From: Ruminococcus flavefaciens AE3010
GTDB taxonomy: Bacteria; Bacillota; Clostridia; Oscillospirales; Ruminococcaceae
Assembly: GCF_000526795.1 (NCBI RefSeq)
Contig: NZ_JAGT01000001.1
Coordinates: forward strand, 2,020,001 to 2,084,000
DNA: 64,000 nucleotides
Direction: 5' to 3'
Within the stretch, counting starts at the first letter, position 1. Every line of letters begins with the position of its first letter. The position numbers were made by a program, and so were the translations under genes. Shown here one piece after another: positions 52,417-60,602 of the stretch. The notes under the pieces were generated by a model that was given only the letters and a program-made list of their open reading frames with translations, had not been told where the DNA came from and searched no databases.

Positions 52417-54024
52417 ATGGACAAATCACTAAAAATCAAGGAATCGGTTATATCACTCGCTTTTATAGCCGTCATATCTGCATTAGTCGTTGTCGGGCTG
52501 TATTTCCACGAACCGTGGTTCGATGAAGCTCAGGCATACCTCATTGCAAGAGATGCTTCATGGCATGATATACTGTTTTTCTGGACTCATTATGAGGGTC
52601 ACCCTCCCCTTTGGCATATTATCCTGAAGTTTACCATAATGCTCGGGCTGCCATATGAAACGGCGCTCAAGTCAGTCAACTTCATTTTCTTTGAGGCTGT
52701 ACTTTTTATTATCGAATTCCGCTCACCGTTCAGCAGGATAACAAAAACTATCATTCCGTTGAGCTACTACATGCTTTATCAGAACAGTGTGATTTCACGT
52801 CCGTATATGCTGCTGATGCTTGCTGTTCTCCTTACAGCAATGTTCTATAAAGACCGTTATAACAAGCCTGTAAGATATTGTCTGTCACTCATGCTGATGT
52901 GCGCACTGCACTCCTATGGTATCGCGTTTGCAGGCGGCATAGTTATTGCAGACCTTATAAGTGACGCTGTACACGAACACAGCATAAAAAAATGCGTGTT
53001 GCGAATTGCAAATAATAAAAAGCTTTTAGTGTTCTACACCGTTCTGCTTGCATTTGCAGTTTTTCTGATGATCGATATAATACCGAGAAATGATGCCTAT
53101 GCACTTCAAAAAGAAAAACACTACAGCTATTTCATTTGCTATCTGTTAAGCTTTTTTTTTATTCCGTCTGAAACTCTGTTCACATCATTTTCTTCCAATG
53201 TTGAGCTGATGCAAAGTGAAATAAATCCTTTATATGAGGTTTTAAGTGCAGCTCTGATATCATCCGTCATCTGGATATGCCTTTTCGCTGTTTGTAAAAA
53301 GCGAAAAATGCTTTGTGAATTGTTTGTTCCGTTTTGCTGCATTGCGTTCCTGACTTCTGTCTATGCAATGCCGCGTCATTATTGTATATTCCTTTATTTC
53401 TCCTTGTTCATACTATGGACCGCTTCCGATAAGGAAGCTGTTGAAATAAGCGAATTCGGCGAAAAGCTGAAAAAAATCGGCATATCACCAAGCCTTACAA
53501 AAAAAATCGCCGTTGGCGCAGCTGCTGTTTTCACTGCTGTTAATCTGTATTGGAGCGGTTTCTGCTATTACTCCGATATAAAAGGCAAATACTTTCCGGG
53601 AAGAGATTTTGCCGAATGGATAAAAGAACACGATCTGTCAGAAAAGTGTTTTTTAGCTGCGTGGGATCAAACTGTATCAGGCACTTGTATATCTGCAAAT
53701 GCATATTTTGAAAATGTCTTTTATTATGCACCTTTTGACGAATATGCTTTTCTAACGCATATTACCCACTCCAATGACGAAATAAAGCATGAAGTTGAAG
53801 CAATAAAAGCAGAAGCCGAACCTGATTTTATAATTTGTGAAGCACCTGCTCAATGGATAGATATACGGAATAAACTTGATTTAAAAAACAAATACACAGC
53901 TGTTGCTTTTTCAGAAAACAGCTCCATGGTTTATAAAAATAAAATCGAAACGATAGAGCTATATGTTTTATGCACAGATGAGACCTATAAAAAGCTTTAT
54001 GGTAAGGAGTATTCCATTTTATAA
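52417..54024 (+). CDS. GT-C fold membrane glycosyltransferase (GT39/ArnT-like)
   Basis: A 535-residue protein with about 10-11 membrane helices. The first extracytoplasmic loop has HEPWFDEAQAYLIARD (about 35-50), the acidic motif of GT-C enzymes that use lipid-phosphate sugars, followed by HYEGHPPLWHIIL. A C-terminal soluble domain of about 130 residues follows. It would transfer a sugar from a polyprenyl phosphate outside the cell. The start at 52417 follows AGAAAGGT. Codon use is more AT-rich than in the pur region, as in the next gene, hinting at a different origin for this pair. Confidence 0.82.
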   Translation: MDKSLKIKESVISLAFIAVISALVVVGLYFHEPWFDEAQAYLIARDASWHDILFFWTHYEGHPPLWHIILKFTIMLGLPYETALKSVNFIFFEAVLFIIEFRSPFSRITKTIIPLSYYMLYQNSVISRPYMLLMLAVLLTAMFYKDRYNKPVRYCLSLMLMCALHSYGIAFAGGIVIADLISDAVHEHSIKKCVLRIANNKKLLVFYTVLLAFAVFLMIDIIPRNDAYALQKEKHYSYFICYLLSFFFIPSETLFTSFSSNVELMQSEINPLYEVLSAALISSVIWICLFAVCKKRKMLCELFVPFCCIAFLTSVYAMPRHYCIFLYFSLFILWTASDKEAVEISEFGEKLKKIGISPSLTKKIAVGAAAVFTAVNLYWSGFCYYSDIKGKYFPGRDFAEWIKEHDLSEKCFLAAWDQTVSGTCISANAYFENVFYYAPFDEYAFLTHITHSNDEIKHEVEAIKAEAEPDFIICEAPAQWIDIRNKLDLKNKYTAVAFSENSSMVYKNKIETIELYVLCTDETYKKLYGKEYSIL

Positions 54025-54052
54025 AACGTATGAAAGGATCTGAATAAAACAA

Positions 54053-55426
54053 ATGAATGAAGTCAAAAAAAGGCTTTCGGATTTTTTTGAGCTTATTACA
54101 TCAGAAAAATTCTTCTTCTACTATATCATTCTTGTAATGCTCTCTCTCCCTGTTACAGAAATACTGGATGAAAATCATTCTCATCCTTTTGCTAGTCAGC
54201 CGATAATCATACAAATCGCAGGATATATCGGAATCTTTGCATTTATAGTACATTTTCTGAAGCATCAAGACATAAAATATTACCTTTCAGATCTTCTGTA
54301 TCTGTTACTGTTTGCTTTTGCTCTGTTGTCAGCTTTGTTCACTCAGAACAAGAATGCCACATGGTTCGGATTTGATTATGATGAATGGCTATCTAATTTT
54401 ATGGGCTATTTCAGTTTAATGCTGGCAGGTACAATGATAAAGCAAAAGCAGCTCAGAAAAAATATCCTTGTTGTTTTTGTTATCGTAACTCTTATTCAGG
54501 TCACTGTTGCAGCTATGCAGACATTTGGTATACATTTGATCGATTGTTATTATGATGATGGTTATATAACTGCACAGAATATAAGCTATGGTCTGATACA
54601 GCATTCAAACTGGTACGGCGGATTAAGCGTACTTATGTTTGCCTGCACGGCAGGTATATACCTTTATACAGCAAATAAATTTATCAGAAACAGTATGTAT
54701 ATCCTTTCCATGTTCTGTTTTTACACTCTGATCTCGGCAGAAGCAAGACTGGCATGGGTCGGCACATTCGGATTCATTGTCTTTATGATATTTTCAATGA
54801 TGGTAATGAAACATATGGGCTATGATAAAAAGAAGCTCAGCAGCATTCTGAAACGCTTTTTATTGCTTATGGCAGGAATGGCAGCCGTGATAGCTACATG
54901 CATATTGGTATTTGAAAGGATAACTTGGAAGATTGAGCTCACCTCAAATGAATTGAATTCTGATATTGATAAATTAGGTTCACGCAGAGTTGTTATCTGG
55001 AAGCAGGGCTTAAAAGCTGTCCCTAAATACTGGGCATTCGGAATAGGGCTTGATAATTACAGAGACGTCTTCTATAAAGATCCTGATTATCATGATACCT
55101 TTACACAGGGCAAAGGCCATAACGAATATCTTCACTACCTTGTAACTCAGGGAGTATTTCAATTCATAACATACATGACACTGCTCGTATATGCAGCAAA
55201 AACTGCTGTAAGGAACGTCATACATAACGATGACAGCGAGGAACGCTTCATAAACTGGATATTGCTTGGTATGTTTTTCGGTTATGCTGCACAGGCATTT
55301 TTCAACAGCAGCATTGTAAATGTTGTTCCGTATTTCTGGATCACCATAGGAATGTGCCTTACTCAGAAGAACCAGCATTACTTCGGATATTCCAGAAAGA
55401 ACAAGACCGTTTCGGCAAAGAAATGA
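54053..55426 (+). CDS. O-antigen ligase/polymerase-like membrane protein
   Basis: A 457-residue protein with about 10-12 membrane helices and the Wzy_C/O-antigen ligase signature loop RRVVIWKQGLKAVPKYWAFGIGLDNY followed by GKGHNEYLHYLVTQG (about 355-369, conserved His). Such enzymes join oligosaccharides to lipid or protein acceptors outside the membrane. It follows the GT-C gene by 28 bp and shares its AT-rich composition, so the two are probably a surface-glycan or protein-glycosylation unit. The ribosome site is AAAGGAT, rather far from the ATG. Confidence 0.82.
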   Translation: MNEVKKRLSDFFELITSEKFFFYYIILVMLSLPVTEILDENHSHPFASQPIIIQIAGYIGIFAFIVHFLKHQDIKYYLSDLLYLLLFAFALLSALFTQNKNATWFGFDYDEWLSNFMGYFSLMLAGTMIKQKQLRKNILVVFVIVTLIQVTVAAMQTFGIHLIDCYYDDGYITAQNISYGLIQHSNWYGGLSVLMFACTAGIYLYTANKFIRNSMYILSMFCFYTLISAEARLAWVGTFGFIVFMIFSMMVMKHMGYDKKKLSSILKRFLLLMAGMAAVIATCILVFERITWKIELTSNELNSDIDKLGSRRVVIWKQGLKAVPKYWAFGIGLDNYRDVFYKDPDYHDTFTQGKGHNEYLHYLVTQGVFQFITYMTLLVYAAKTAVRNVIHNDDSEERFINWILLGMFFGYAAQAFFNSSIVNVVPYFWITIGMCLTQKNQHYFGYSRKNKTVSAKK

Positions 55427-55479
55427 CCTTTTCACAGGTATTCTCGCATCTTATTATCATGATATAGGGGGAACATATT

Positions 55480-56412
55480 ATGAAAAAATTCTTTAAACTC
55501 ATACCTTTGATCGCACTGATACTGGGACTCGTTATCGTGCCTGTCCGTGCAAGAGGTCTGGACTTCGGTGATTTCTCGGGCGATTCCGACTTTGGCGGCG
55601 GCTGGGACAGCGGTGACAGCTGGGACAGCGGCGGCAGCGACTGGGGAAGCAGCTGGGACGACGATGATTACTCTTACAGCGGAGGCAGCTACAGCGGCAG
55701 TTCAAGCTCCGACGGTGACTGGATATTCATTCTCATATTCCTTATACTCATAATCGGTCCTGCTCTGCTGAAATCAGGCAAAAGCACACATAACAGACCA
55801 GTAAATACTCCTCACATACAGCCAACTCCAACAGCTTCTCTCAAGAGCGTGGCTTCGTATTCGGGAGTTGATCCTACCTTCTCGCCTACAGAGTTCAAGG
55901 AAAAGCTGGCAAACCTCTATGTGCGCTTCCAGAACGACTGGCAGGCAAAGAACATCACCGAGCTTCGCCCCTATCTGTCCGACGCCATGTTTGCTCAGAT
56001 GGACAGGCAGCTTGACGCTCACCGCAAGAATTTTGAGACCAATTTCGTTGAACGTATAGCAGTTCTCGGAGTAGAGCTTCTTGGCTGGAAGCAGGAAAAC
56101 GGCTACGATATAATGATAGCCAAGCTCAATACCCGAATAGTCGACTATGTTGTGGACGACCGCACAGGCAAGGTAATACGCGGAAGCAAGACCAAGGAGA
56201 AGTTCATGACCTATGAATGGACCATGGCTCGTACAACAGGTGTTGTAACCTCACGCTCAACAGGTACTACCTCACAGACCTGTCCGTACTGCGGCGCTCA
56301 TGTTGATATAAATCACTCTACCGTATGCGAATACTGCCAGTCTGTACTCACAACAGATACCTTCGACTGGGTAGTGACAAACATCAGAGCAATTTCACAG
56401 CAGACAAGATAA
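55480..56412 (+). CDS. Membrane protein with Tim44-like domain and zinc ribbon
   Basis: A 310-residue protein: signal/anchor (1-24), an extracytoplasmic stretch very rich in Asp, Ser, Gly and Trp (about 27-85), a second membrane helix (about 88-105), then a Tim44-like domain (about 125-240, FKEKLANLYVRFQNDWQAKNITELRPYLSDAMFAQMDRQL) and a C-terminal zinc ribbon CPYC...CEYC (about 275-293). Tim44-like domains bind membranes and partners. GGGGGAAC precedes the ATG. A shortened, frameshifted paralogue follows directly. Confidence 0.8.
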   Translation: MKKFFKLIPLIALILGLVIVPVRARGLDFGDFSGDSDFGGGWDSGDSWDSGGSDWGSSWDDDDYSYSGGSYSGSSSSDGDWIFILIFLILIIGPALLKSGKSTHNRPVNTPHIQPTPTASLKSVASYSGVDPTFSPTEFKEKLANLYVRFQNDWQAKNITELRPYLSDAMFAQMDRQLDAHRKNFETNFVERIAVLGVELLGWKQENGYDIMIAKLNTRIVDYVVDDRTGKVIRGSKTKEKFMTYEWTMARTTGVVTSRSTGTTSQTCPYCGAHVDINHSTVCEYCQSVLTTDTFDWVVTNIRAISQQTR

Positions 56413-56439
56413 AGCTTGTTTTTCTTCGGGGAACATAAT

Positions 56440-57085
56440 ATGAAAAGGCTAAAATGTTTAATACCGCTGCTGATAATGATAGTCAGCCTCCTTGTAATGC
56501 CTGTAAACGCATACGCCACCGAAAAGGATTTCGGCAATTATGCAGGTGACGAGGATTTCAGCTATGACAGCAACTGGCAGGTGGAAGAAGAAAAGCCTAC
56601 CTCTGCCCAGTATACAGGCAGCAATTCCGATAGCAGCGACGACAGCAGCTGGTTCAGCTGTGACGGCTGTACCATGTGCAGCTCAAAAGCGAGATGAAGT
56701 TCTGGCTATACTGGCGGCAATAATCGTCATAATCGTGGGAGTTGCCCTTTCATCGCTGAAGGACTCTATCAAGAGAACTATCGACTATCACCGCAAGCCT
56801 AAGAAGAAAAAAGAGCCCGAGCCCGAGGACGACGCTACGGGCGCTATAGTCAGCGGCAGCGAGGTCAGCGAAAAGTTCATGACCTATGAATGGACGCTGA
56901 CAAGAACTACAGGCGTAAAGACCAAGATCTCCGCGGGAGTCACGCCCCAGACCTGTCCTCACTGCGGCGCTCATGTAGACGTGAACCAGACAGCCGAGTG
57001 TCCGTTCTGCGGCTCTGTAATAACCACAGATACATTTGACTGGGCTATTGACAATATAACCGCACTTTCGCAAAAGACAAAATAA
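56440..57085 (+). pseudogene. Frameshifted, shortened paralogue of the Tim44-like gene
   Basis: The first part (56440-56697) encodes a signal peptide, an Asp/Ser-rich stretch and CDGCTMC, then stops. Dropping one A from the run in TCAAAAGCG (about 56682-56690) opens the frame that continues DEVLAILAAIIVIIVGVALSSL (membrane helix), a basic segment, EKFMTYEWTLTRTTGVKTK and a zinc ribbon CPHC...CPFC, ending QKTK at 57085. The second half is clearly homologous to the end of the upstream gene (EKFMTYEWTMARTTGV, CPYC...CEYC, TTDTFDW). The Tim44-like domain is missing. Either a degraded duplicate, a sequencing error, or a slippage site. Confidence 0.75.
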
Positions 57086-57121
57086 GCACAGATTGCCGAA
57101 AAGTCTGTTCTAACTAATAAT

Positions 57122-57288
57122 GGGATCCCAAAGGGAGTATACTCCCTTTGGCGGAGTCCAGAGGCAGCGCCTCTGGTGGGCTTGGGCAAAGCCCAACATA
57201 CGTCAGGCGCTTCGCAAGGGGTGAATTTCAAAACAGTCCGGTGGACTGTTTTGAAAGAGGGGACGCCTTGCAAGTGAAGGCGTCCCTT
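57122..57288. repeat. Mosaic hairpin repeat, copy C
   Basis: The shortest copy. It has a perfect 24-bp palindrome (57128-57151, CCAAAGGGAGTA and its complement), AGAGGC-AGC-GCCTCT, a GGGCTT/AAGCCC hairpin, AGGCGCTTCGCAAGG, the core ACAGTCC-GGT-GGACTGT and GGGACGCC/GGCGTCCC. The CTCCCC and GTCGC modules are absent. Confidence 0.9.
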
Positions 57289-57360
57289 GATAAAATCGAA
57301 GTTTTTTAAATCTTAGGCTTCCGAAATATCTCGGGAGCCTTATTGTTAGGGGGGATAAAT

Positions 57361-58047
57361 ATGAAGCTTCTTATCTGCGACGATACCGCCGCTCTGGGCA
57401 GACTTCTCGCTCACAGACTGATAAATATGGGTATACCCTCGGAATGCTGCCGCGGCAGTCTCTCGGTCATGGCTGAAAAGCTCGGCAGCGGCGGATACAA
57501 TGGCATAATACTGTTCGCATACCGCCCCGACGAGAAGCTTCTCGGCTTCATAGGCTCCGCCCACAGCAAGGGAGTATCAGTATTCGCGGGACTTTACACT
57601 TCTCTGACAAGCGTCCGCAGAAGCTTTCTCAGCGCAGGTGCGTTATACTGCTTCCGTATGCCATTCTCTGTCAGCAGCCTTTGCCGCATGGTCATGATGC
57701 GCATTGACGCTCCCCCTGAGCTCCTGCCGCAAATAGAGGTATTCCTTGAAGAAGCAGGCTTTCCGAGACAGCTGGGCGGCTTCTGCTGTCTGGCTAAAGT
57801 ATGCGAGCTGTGCATAAATGCTCCCGAAAGGATATGGGGCGGCATGAGCGGTATCTATGAGGAAACGGCAGAAGCCTTTCACACCACCGCCGCCGCTGTG
57901 GAACGCTCCCTCCGCAGTCTCGGTGCAAATGCAGCCGTCAGCGGTGCTCTGTCACGTCTGACCGACCGCAGATTTACCCAAAAGCCCACAAATACCGAGC
58001 TCATTTGTGCCGTTTGTGACGCATTTTTTCGTCAACCCGACAAATAA
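57361..58047 (+). CDS. Spo0A-like protein with degenerate receiver domain
   Basis: A 228-residue protein. The C-terminal part (about 125-228) resembles the Spo0A DNA-binding domain: FLEEAGFPRQLGGFCCLAKVCELC, then EETAEAFHTTAAAVERSLRSLGANAA (Spo0A has KKFNTTASRVERAIR) and KPTNTELICAVCDAFF (Spo0A KPTNSEFIAMVADKL). The N-terminal half keeps the CheY-like layout and the acidic pair CDD at 6-8. The phospho-acceptor position is replaced (GIILFAYRPDE instead of an Asp at the end of strand 3), and the conserved Lys motif reads CFRMPFS. Control by phosphorylation is therefore unlikely. The start at 57361 follows GGGGGGAT. Confidence 0.78.
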   Translation: MKLLICDDTAALGRLLAHRLINMGIPSECCRGSLSVMAEKLGSGGYNGIILFAYRPDEKLLGFIGSAHSKGVSVFAGLYTSLTSVRRSFLSAGALYCFRMPFSVSSLCRMVMMRIDAPPELLPQIEVFLEEAGFPRQLGGFCCLAKVCELCINAPERIWGGMSGIYEETAEAFHTTAAAVERSLRSLGANAAVSGALSRLTDRRFTQKPTNTELICAVCDAFFRQPDK

Positions 58048-58111
58048 ACAGCTCCGCATTTGTGAATTTGTCAAAAATTATCTCACATATTCAAAAAATG
58101 GTTATTTTTGA

Positions 58112-58140
58112 TTGACATTTTGGTAAAACTGAGTTATAAT
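58112..58140 (+). promoter_or_regulatory. Promoter upstream of the structured RNA and two-component genes
   Basis: TTGACA (58112-58117), 17 bp, TATAAT (58135-58140): a perfect consensus. Transcription should start near 58147, 230 nt before the response-regulator start codon. Confidence 0.94.
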
Positions 58141-58146
58141 AAATTT

Positions 58147-58302
58147 AATACATTTCAAAGCTCCGACATGATGTTTTCAAGAAGATTAAGCGCGTGGGGG
58201 AAGGAATAATGCTGAAAGACATGATCCCCTTTTGTTCCCGCAGGTCTTTCAGATGCAGTATTCATATTTCGCGTGGAAGCATTATCCGAAAGGACGGAGC
58301 AC
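58147..58302 (+). ncRNA. Structured RNA (leader or independent ncRNA; raiA-motif-like candidate)
   Basis: A highly pairable region: closing stem GCTCCG (58160-58165) / CGGAGC (58295-58300); ATGATG (58168-58173) / CATTAT (58280-58285); small hairpin TCC-GAAA-GGA (58285-58294); CGCG (58191-58194) / CGCG (58270-58273); long hairpin GAATA/TATTC plus CTGAAAGAC (58212-58220) / GTCTTTCAG (58244-58252); and a possible pseudoknot GGGGA (58197-58201) / TCCCC (58225-58229) in its loop. No credible frame is present. The multistem junction with pseudoknot recalls the raiA motif class of Bacillota RNAs; 6S RNA is another candidate. The class is not certain. Confidence 0.6.
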
Positions 58303-58376
58303 AATTAAATACTTTCTTTGCGAAAGGCGCAAATAAGGGGAAGTATATGTTTTATACGGAAGGAAGGTATTAACAC

Positions 58377-59084
58377 ATGGCTAACGAAAAAAATCCAAAG
58401 GTCTTAATAGTTGACGATGATAAGAACATCTGCGACCTCCTCAGACTTTACCTCGAAAAGGACGGCTACAGTGTCCTTCTTTGTCATGACGGCGACGACG
58501 CTGTTGTAAAATTCAAGGCTCTGAGCCCTGATATGGTGCTCCTTGATATCATGCTGCCCGGCAAGGACGGCTGGCAGGTGTGCCGTGAGATCAGAAAGAT
58601 CTCAAACGTTCCGATCATAATGATTACAGCAAAGGGCGAGACTATCGACAAGGTTATCGGTCTCGAACTGGGTGCTGATGACTATATCGTAAAGCCCTTC
58701 GACGCAAAGGAGGTCATTGCGCGTATCAACGCAGTTACACGCCGCGTGGGTACAGGCATGGCTGAGCCCGAGCAGAAGGAAGTACACTATGACAAGCTCT
58801 CTGTAAATATGGACAGCTATGAGCTCAAGGTAAACGGCAAGAATATCGATACTCCGCCTAAGGAGCTGGAGCTTCTCTATTACCTTGCATCAAATCCGAA
58901 CAGGGTTTATACCCGTGACCAGCTTCTTGACGAGGTATGGGGCTTTGAGTACTACGGCGACTCAAGAACCATCGACGTTCATATCAAGCGTCTCCGTGAA
59001 AAGCTTGAGGGCATCTCCGAAAAGTGGACTCTCAAGACAGTATGGGGCGTTGGCTATAAATTTGAAGCAGAGGAAGAGGAATAA
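58377..59084 (+). CDS. OmpR/PhoB-family response regulator
   Basis: A 235-residue regulator. The receiver domain (about 8-122) has DDD near 17-19, the phospho-acceptor Asp in MVLLDIMLPGKDGW (about 57) and the Lys in DYIVKPFDAKE (about 106). A winged-helix DNA-binding domain (about 140-232) has PPKELELLYYLASNPNRVYTRDQLLDEVWG and RTIDVHIKRLREKL. It works with the kinase encoded 48 bp downstream. A GGAAGG site precedes the ATG. Confidence 0.95.
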   Translation: MANEKNPKVLIVDDDKNICDLLRLYLEKDGYSVLLCHDGDDAVVKFKALSPDMVLLDIMLPGKDGWQVCREIRKISNVPIIMITAKGETIDKVIGLELGADDYIVKPFDAKEVIARINAVTRRVGTGMAEPEQKEVHYDKLSVNMDSYELKVNGKNIDTPPKELELLYYLASNPNRVYTRDQLLDEVWGFEYYGDSRTIDVHIKRLREKLEGISEKWTLKTVWGVGYKFEAEEEE

Positions 59085-59132
59085 TTCTTCAAGGGGACGT
59101 CTGTCCCCTTGTTTTGTATAGAGGTGATACCC

Positions 59133-60599
59133 TTGAAAAGCAAAAAAAGCTCATACGATAAGCTCTTTATATTTCTCGTTCTCATAATGCTGTCAGTAAA
59201 TATCCTCATAGGTATTGCGGCAATAACTGTCAGCTCTTCCTTGTATAAAACGTCAAAGCTCCGCGACTTACAGTCCATAGGCGACCTTTTCACAAAATCC
59301 ATGCAAAAGGACTTCGCAGAGACCCGCGATACACGTTCTGCCAATATAAAAAGACTTCATGAGGTATTCTCCCGTGAATACCACCTGATGATATATATTT
59401 ACGACGAAAACGGCAACTGCGTCCTCTCTGACGCCGACTACAACGAAGAACCCAAAAAAGTAGTCAAGAACAGCTCGAAAATATCCGAAGCTGAGCTTGA
59501 AAGACTCAGCAGCAAGGATTTTCTCAACCTTGAAACGAAGAATATCTCCGCTGACGAGCCATATATGCTCTACGGCACATGCTTCTTCCTGAAGGCGGAA
59601 AACGACCTTGTGCCTACCAGAATGTTTGCCAAATTCTATACCAAATCCGACGATATCAATTCATTTTCCGTAAAGATAACCATTATATACTCGCTGATAT
59701 GCGCTCTGAGCATACTCATTCAGCTTTTCGTCATCAGGCATAAATTCAAAAAGCTTTCAAATTACGAGAACGAATTCAAACGTATCAGTGAACAGTATGC
59801 AAGGCGAGATTTCTCGGAAAAGATACCCACTGATGTACCCTATACCACTCCCGAGATAGCAGACTACGTAAACGCTGTCGCTGCGGACGTCGCCAAAAGT
59901 GAAGAGACCAGCAAGACCTTTATTGCCAATGTATCCCATGAGCTGAGAACTCCTATCACCACCATAGGCGGCTTCGTAGACGGTATACTTGACGGTACTA
60001 TCCCCAAGACAAAACAGAATGAGTACCTTGTACTTGTCTCAAAGGAGATAAAGCGTCTGAGGATCCTTATTTCCTCAATGCTCAATATGTCACGTTTTGA
60101 AACAGGTACGCTCCGTCCGAATTTCCGCGACGTTAACCTTACAGAGATAGTAATACAGACCGTTCTCATGTTTGAGAAAAAGATAGAGGACAAGCACCTT
60201 GAGGTAGAGGGTCTTGGAAGCGACCGCATGACCTGCGAGGTTGACGCCGACCTTATCCAGCAGGTAGTATATAACCTGGTGGAGAATGCCGTTAAGTTCG
60301 TAAACGACGGCGGTATACTCTCGTTCCGCTTTGAGCGTTCAGTAACGGGTATGTGTACCATCGGCATAAAGAACACGGGCGAGGGCCTGAAAAATACCGA
60401 GATAACTCAGGTATTCGACCGCTTCTACAAGACAGACTCGTCACGCGGCAAGGATACAACAGGACTCGGTCTCGGTCTTGCCATATCAAGAAAGATAGTT
60501 CATCTCCACCACGGTCATATCGTTGTTAAGAGCGTGTACGGAGAGTATACCGAGTTTCTCATTCAGCTGCCCGAGAAGCAGCCCAAAAGGAAAGGATAA
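59133..60599 (+). CDS. Sensor histidine kinase
   Basis: A 488-residue membrane kinase: helix 1 (about 10-30), an extracellular sensor domain (about 35-185), helix 2 (about 190-210), HAMP linker (about 212-265), H-box FIANVSHELRTPITTIGGF with the phosphorylated His (about 279), N-box VVYNLVENAVKFVND, and G-box DTTGLGLGLAISRKIV. A TTG start at 59133 is preferred because GAGGTGAT lies just upstream; a longer ATG frame would place that site inside the gene. It is followed 3 bp later by the HtrA gene, so all three are one operon, a familiar envelope-stress arrangement. Confidence 0.94.
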   Translation: MKSKKSSYDKLFIFLVLIMLSVNILIGIAAITVSSSLYKTSKLRDLQSIGDLFTKSMQKDFAETRDTRSANIKRLHEVFSREYHLMIYIYDENGNCVLSDADYNEEPKKVVKNSSKISEAELERLSSKDFLNLETKNISADEPYMLYGTCFFLKAENDLVPTRMFAKFYTKSDDINSFSVKITIIYSLICALSILIQLFVIRHKFKKLSNYENEFKRISEQYARRDFSEKIPTDVPYTTPEIADYVNAVAADVAKSEETSKTFIANVSHELRTPITTIGGFVDGILDGTIPKTKQNEYLVLVSKEIKRLRILISSMLNMSRFETGTLRPNFRDVNLTEIVIQTVLMFEKKIEDKHLEVEGLGSDRMTCEVDADLIQQVVYNLVENAVKFVNDGGILSFRFERSVTGMCTIGIKNTGEGLKNTEITQVFDRFYKTDSSRGKDTTGLGLGLAISRKIVHLHHGHIVVKSVYGEYTEFLIQLPEKQPKRKG

Positions 60600-60602
60600 A
60601 CA

